In this document: in pieces, positions 62,801 to 64,000 of the stretch
Position numbering within the stretch: the stretch's first letter is position 1
How the letters are laid out: each line of letters opens with the position of its first letter
Source: Gemmatimonadota bacterium
GTDB taxonomy: Bacteria > Gemmatimonadota > Gemmatimonadetes > Palauibacterales > KS3-K002
DNA: 64,000 bases
NCBI GenBank assembly: GCA_020344215.1
Contig: CP070815.1
Span: 1-64,000, forward strand
Reading direction: 5' to 3'
Notes under the pieces: generated by a model
Databases searched by the model: none
What the model saw: only the letters and a program-made list of their open reading frames with translations
What the model was told of the DNA's origin: nothing
Position numbers and translations under genes: made by a program

Positions 62801-64000
62801 CTGGGTATCGCGTACTGCGACGGGCGCCGCCTGAAACGCCTGTTTCTGGCAGGCACGGGGCACGTCTACATGCACCGCGCAGAGCTCGATCGCATTAACG
62901 TATTCCCGATACCCGATGGCGATACCGGGACAAACCTCGCGCTGACCCTGCGCGCGATCGCCGACGTGCTGGACGGCGTCGAGGATCAGAGCGTCGCAGG
63001 GATGGCCGCTCGGATTGCCGAGGCTGGCGTGCTGGGGGCGCGGGGCAACTCCGGTATGATGCTGTCGCACTACTTCATCGGCTTCGCCGACGGTCTGGAC
63101 GGCCGGGCCAGGGCGGGACCGGAGGACCTGGCGGGTGCGATGTGCCAGGCCTCCCGCTCGCTGTATCAGGCAGTTGACGATCCTATCGAGGGCACGATCC
63201 TCACCGTTGTCCGGGAATCGACCGAAGAAATCGACCGCCTAGCACCTCACGTGCCCGATCTCCGGGATCTGGCGGGCCAGCTGCTGCAGGCGGCGCTCGC
63301 GTCGCTCGAACGCACACCCGATCTGCTCCCCGTGCTGCGTCAGGCGAATGTCGTCGATGCGGGCGCGAAGGGTTTCGTGTGCTTCCTTGAGGGGATGGTC
63401 TCCTATATCGAGGGGCGCTCGGAACCGAGGTTCGCCCACGTCGTCGCGCCACAGGTGGCCGATGCGGCCGCTGCGGCGGAGTACCCGGAGGACACAGATC
63501 GGGCTTACCGCTATTGCGCGGAGTTCATCGTGCGCGGTGACCCGATCCCGGGACGGCCGCAGTTGGCGGCCGCGGTAAGGGAGCTGGGTGGCTCACTGAT
63601 CGTGAACCGCGCTTCGTCGGTCGCCAAGATCCATATCCATACGAATGAGCCGGACGAGGTCGGGCTCGCGCTCGCCGGGCTCGCCGGGTCGGTCGAGTGC
63701 GTGAAGGCGGAGGACATGCGGGCGCAGCACCGGGGGCGGCAGCTAAGACCGACGGCGCACCTGGCCGTGGTAACCGACACGACGTGTGACTTGCCGCTGG
63801 AGCTGATCCTCGAACACGGTATCACCGTTGCGCCGCTTAGCGTCATGTTCGGCGACGAGGCCTTCCTCGATCAAGTCGACATTGCACACGAGGAGTTTCT
63901 GGAGCGACTCGTTGATCCCGAGCAGCCACTGCCCACGACCTCCCAGCCGGCGCCGGCACACCTCAACGAGGCGTATCGACGTGCTGCCGAGCACGCCGAC
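62801..64000 (+). CDS. Fatty-acid kinase FakA (DAK2) fused to a DegV/FakB-like domain, 3' end outside the window
   Basis: The first about 300 residues match FakA: INVFPIPDGDTGTNLALTL (ADP/Mg-binding DAK2 motif), AGVLGARGNSGMML, GTILTVVRES, VVDAGAKGFVCFLEG and the middle domain VNRASSVAKIHIHTNEPDEV. From about residue 325 a DegV fold begins (LAVVTDTTCDLPLELILEHGITVAPL ... PTTSQPAPAHLNEAYRRA). DegV proteins bind the fatty acid that FakA phosphorylates, so kinase and carrier are here one chain. The conserved N-terminus needs a start before CDGRRLKRLFLAG; CTG 62801 with the AAGGAGGAAGGGG site is the only candidate. Confidence 0.9.
   Translation, partial: MGIAYCDGRRLKRLFLAGTGHVYMHRAELDRINVFPIPDGDTGTNLALTLRAIADVLDGVEDQSVAGMAARIAEAGVLGARGNSGMMLSHYFIGFADGLDGRARAGPEDLAGAMCQASRSLYQAVDDPIEGTILTVVRESTEEIDRLAPHVPDLRDLAGQLLQAALASLERTPDLLPVLRQANVVDAGAKGFVCFLEGMVSYIEGRSEPRFAHVVAPQVADAAAAAEYPEDTDRAYRYCAEFIVRGDPIPGRPQLAAAVRELGGSLIVNRASSVAKIHIHTNEPDEVGLALAGLAGSVECVKAEDMRAQHRGRQLRPTAHLAVVTDTTCDLPLELILEHGITVAPLSVMFGDEAFLDQVDIAHEEFLERLVDPEQPLPTTSQPAPAHLNEAYRRAAEHAD

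Overview
The window is high-GC bacterial chromosome, densely packed, with overlapping or near-overlapping genes and frequent GTG starts. It carries one 14.7 kb integrated mobile element. Signal peptides, lipoprotein signals, a large secreted M16 protease and a DUF4105 protein suggest an envelope with two membranes. The gene mix (DUF2232 gene between rpsR and rplI, a FakA-DegV fusion, a K+-dependent-type membrane pyrophosphatase, a diverged CcmF-like protein) would suit a little-studied diderm phylum such as Gemmatimonadota. That placement is an inference; no rRNA is present to test it.

Left host part (1-38453). It opens with the 5' part of a cystathionine synthase/lyase family gene reading leftward, divergent from glmM-glmS (amino-sugar synthesis), dtd and a secreted unknown. 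Then come an isoprenylcysteine-methyltransferase-like membrane protein, a GNAT protein, maf, a membrane protein, mtnA and glpK. A TIGR00725/LOG-like protein, a CcmF-like protein with a small partner, threonine aldolase, recA-recX and a methyltransferase broken by two lesions follow. Leftward genes are glpD, a glycerophosphodiester phosphodiesterase and an M16 peptidase; glpK, glpD and the diesterase together give a glycerol / glycerol-3-phosphate route. The rightward run alaS to ispE holds a CpsB/CapC-type PHP phosphoesterase, an SDR, the CCA enzyme, rarA, hflX, a DUF2520 protein, pdxJ, a double Hpt-like protein lacking the phospho-histidines, and a flippase-like membrane protein. A JAMM-like secreted protein converges on ispE.

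Mobile element (38484-53208). It sits in tRNA-Gln(UUG): the intact tRNA is at the left end and a 42-bp imperfect copy of its 3' half is at the right end. Reading inward from the left are a tyrosine integrase, an excisionase-like HTH protein, a small regulator, an unknown protein, a fused Prim-Pol/ATPase replication protein and a protein with an SSB-like acidic tail. Two divergent HTH regulators follow across an AT-rich operator region. The centre carries a DUF3800 gene beside a candidate small RNA, then a cargo block (PEGA lipoprotein, DUF4105 protein, GIY-YIG protein, lipoprotein) flanked by inverted copies of one promoter-plus-leader sequence. The right end has an apparently intact terminase set (TerS-like, small protein, TerL), but no recognisable portal, capsid, tail or lysis gene. 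The element therefore looks like a phage satellite with its own terminase, or a prophage that has cleanly lost its structural genes. It is the most unusual part of the window.

Right host part (53209-64000). A CaCA-family cation exchanger is followed by prs, rplY, pth, a membrane pyrophosphatase and ychF. The ribosomal cluster rpsF-rpsR-DUF2232-rplI comes next, and the window ends inside a FakA-FakB-like fusion gene. At least two of these genes (pth and the FakA fusion) appear to start at CTG.
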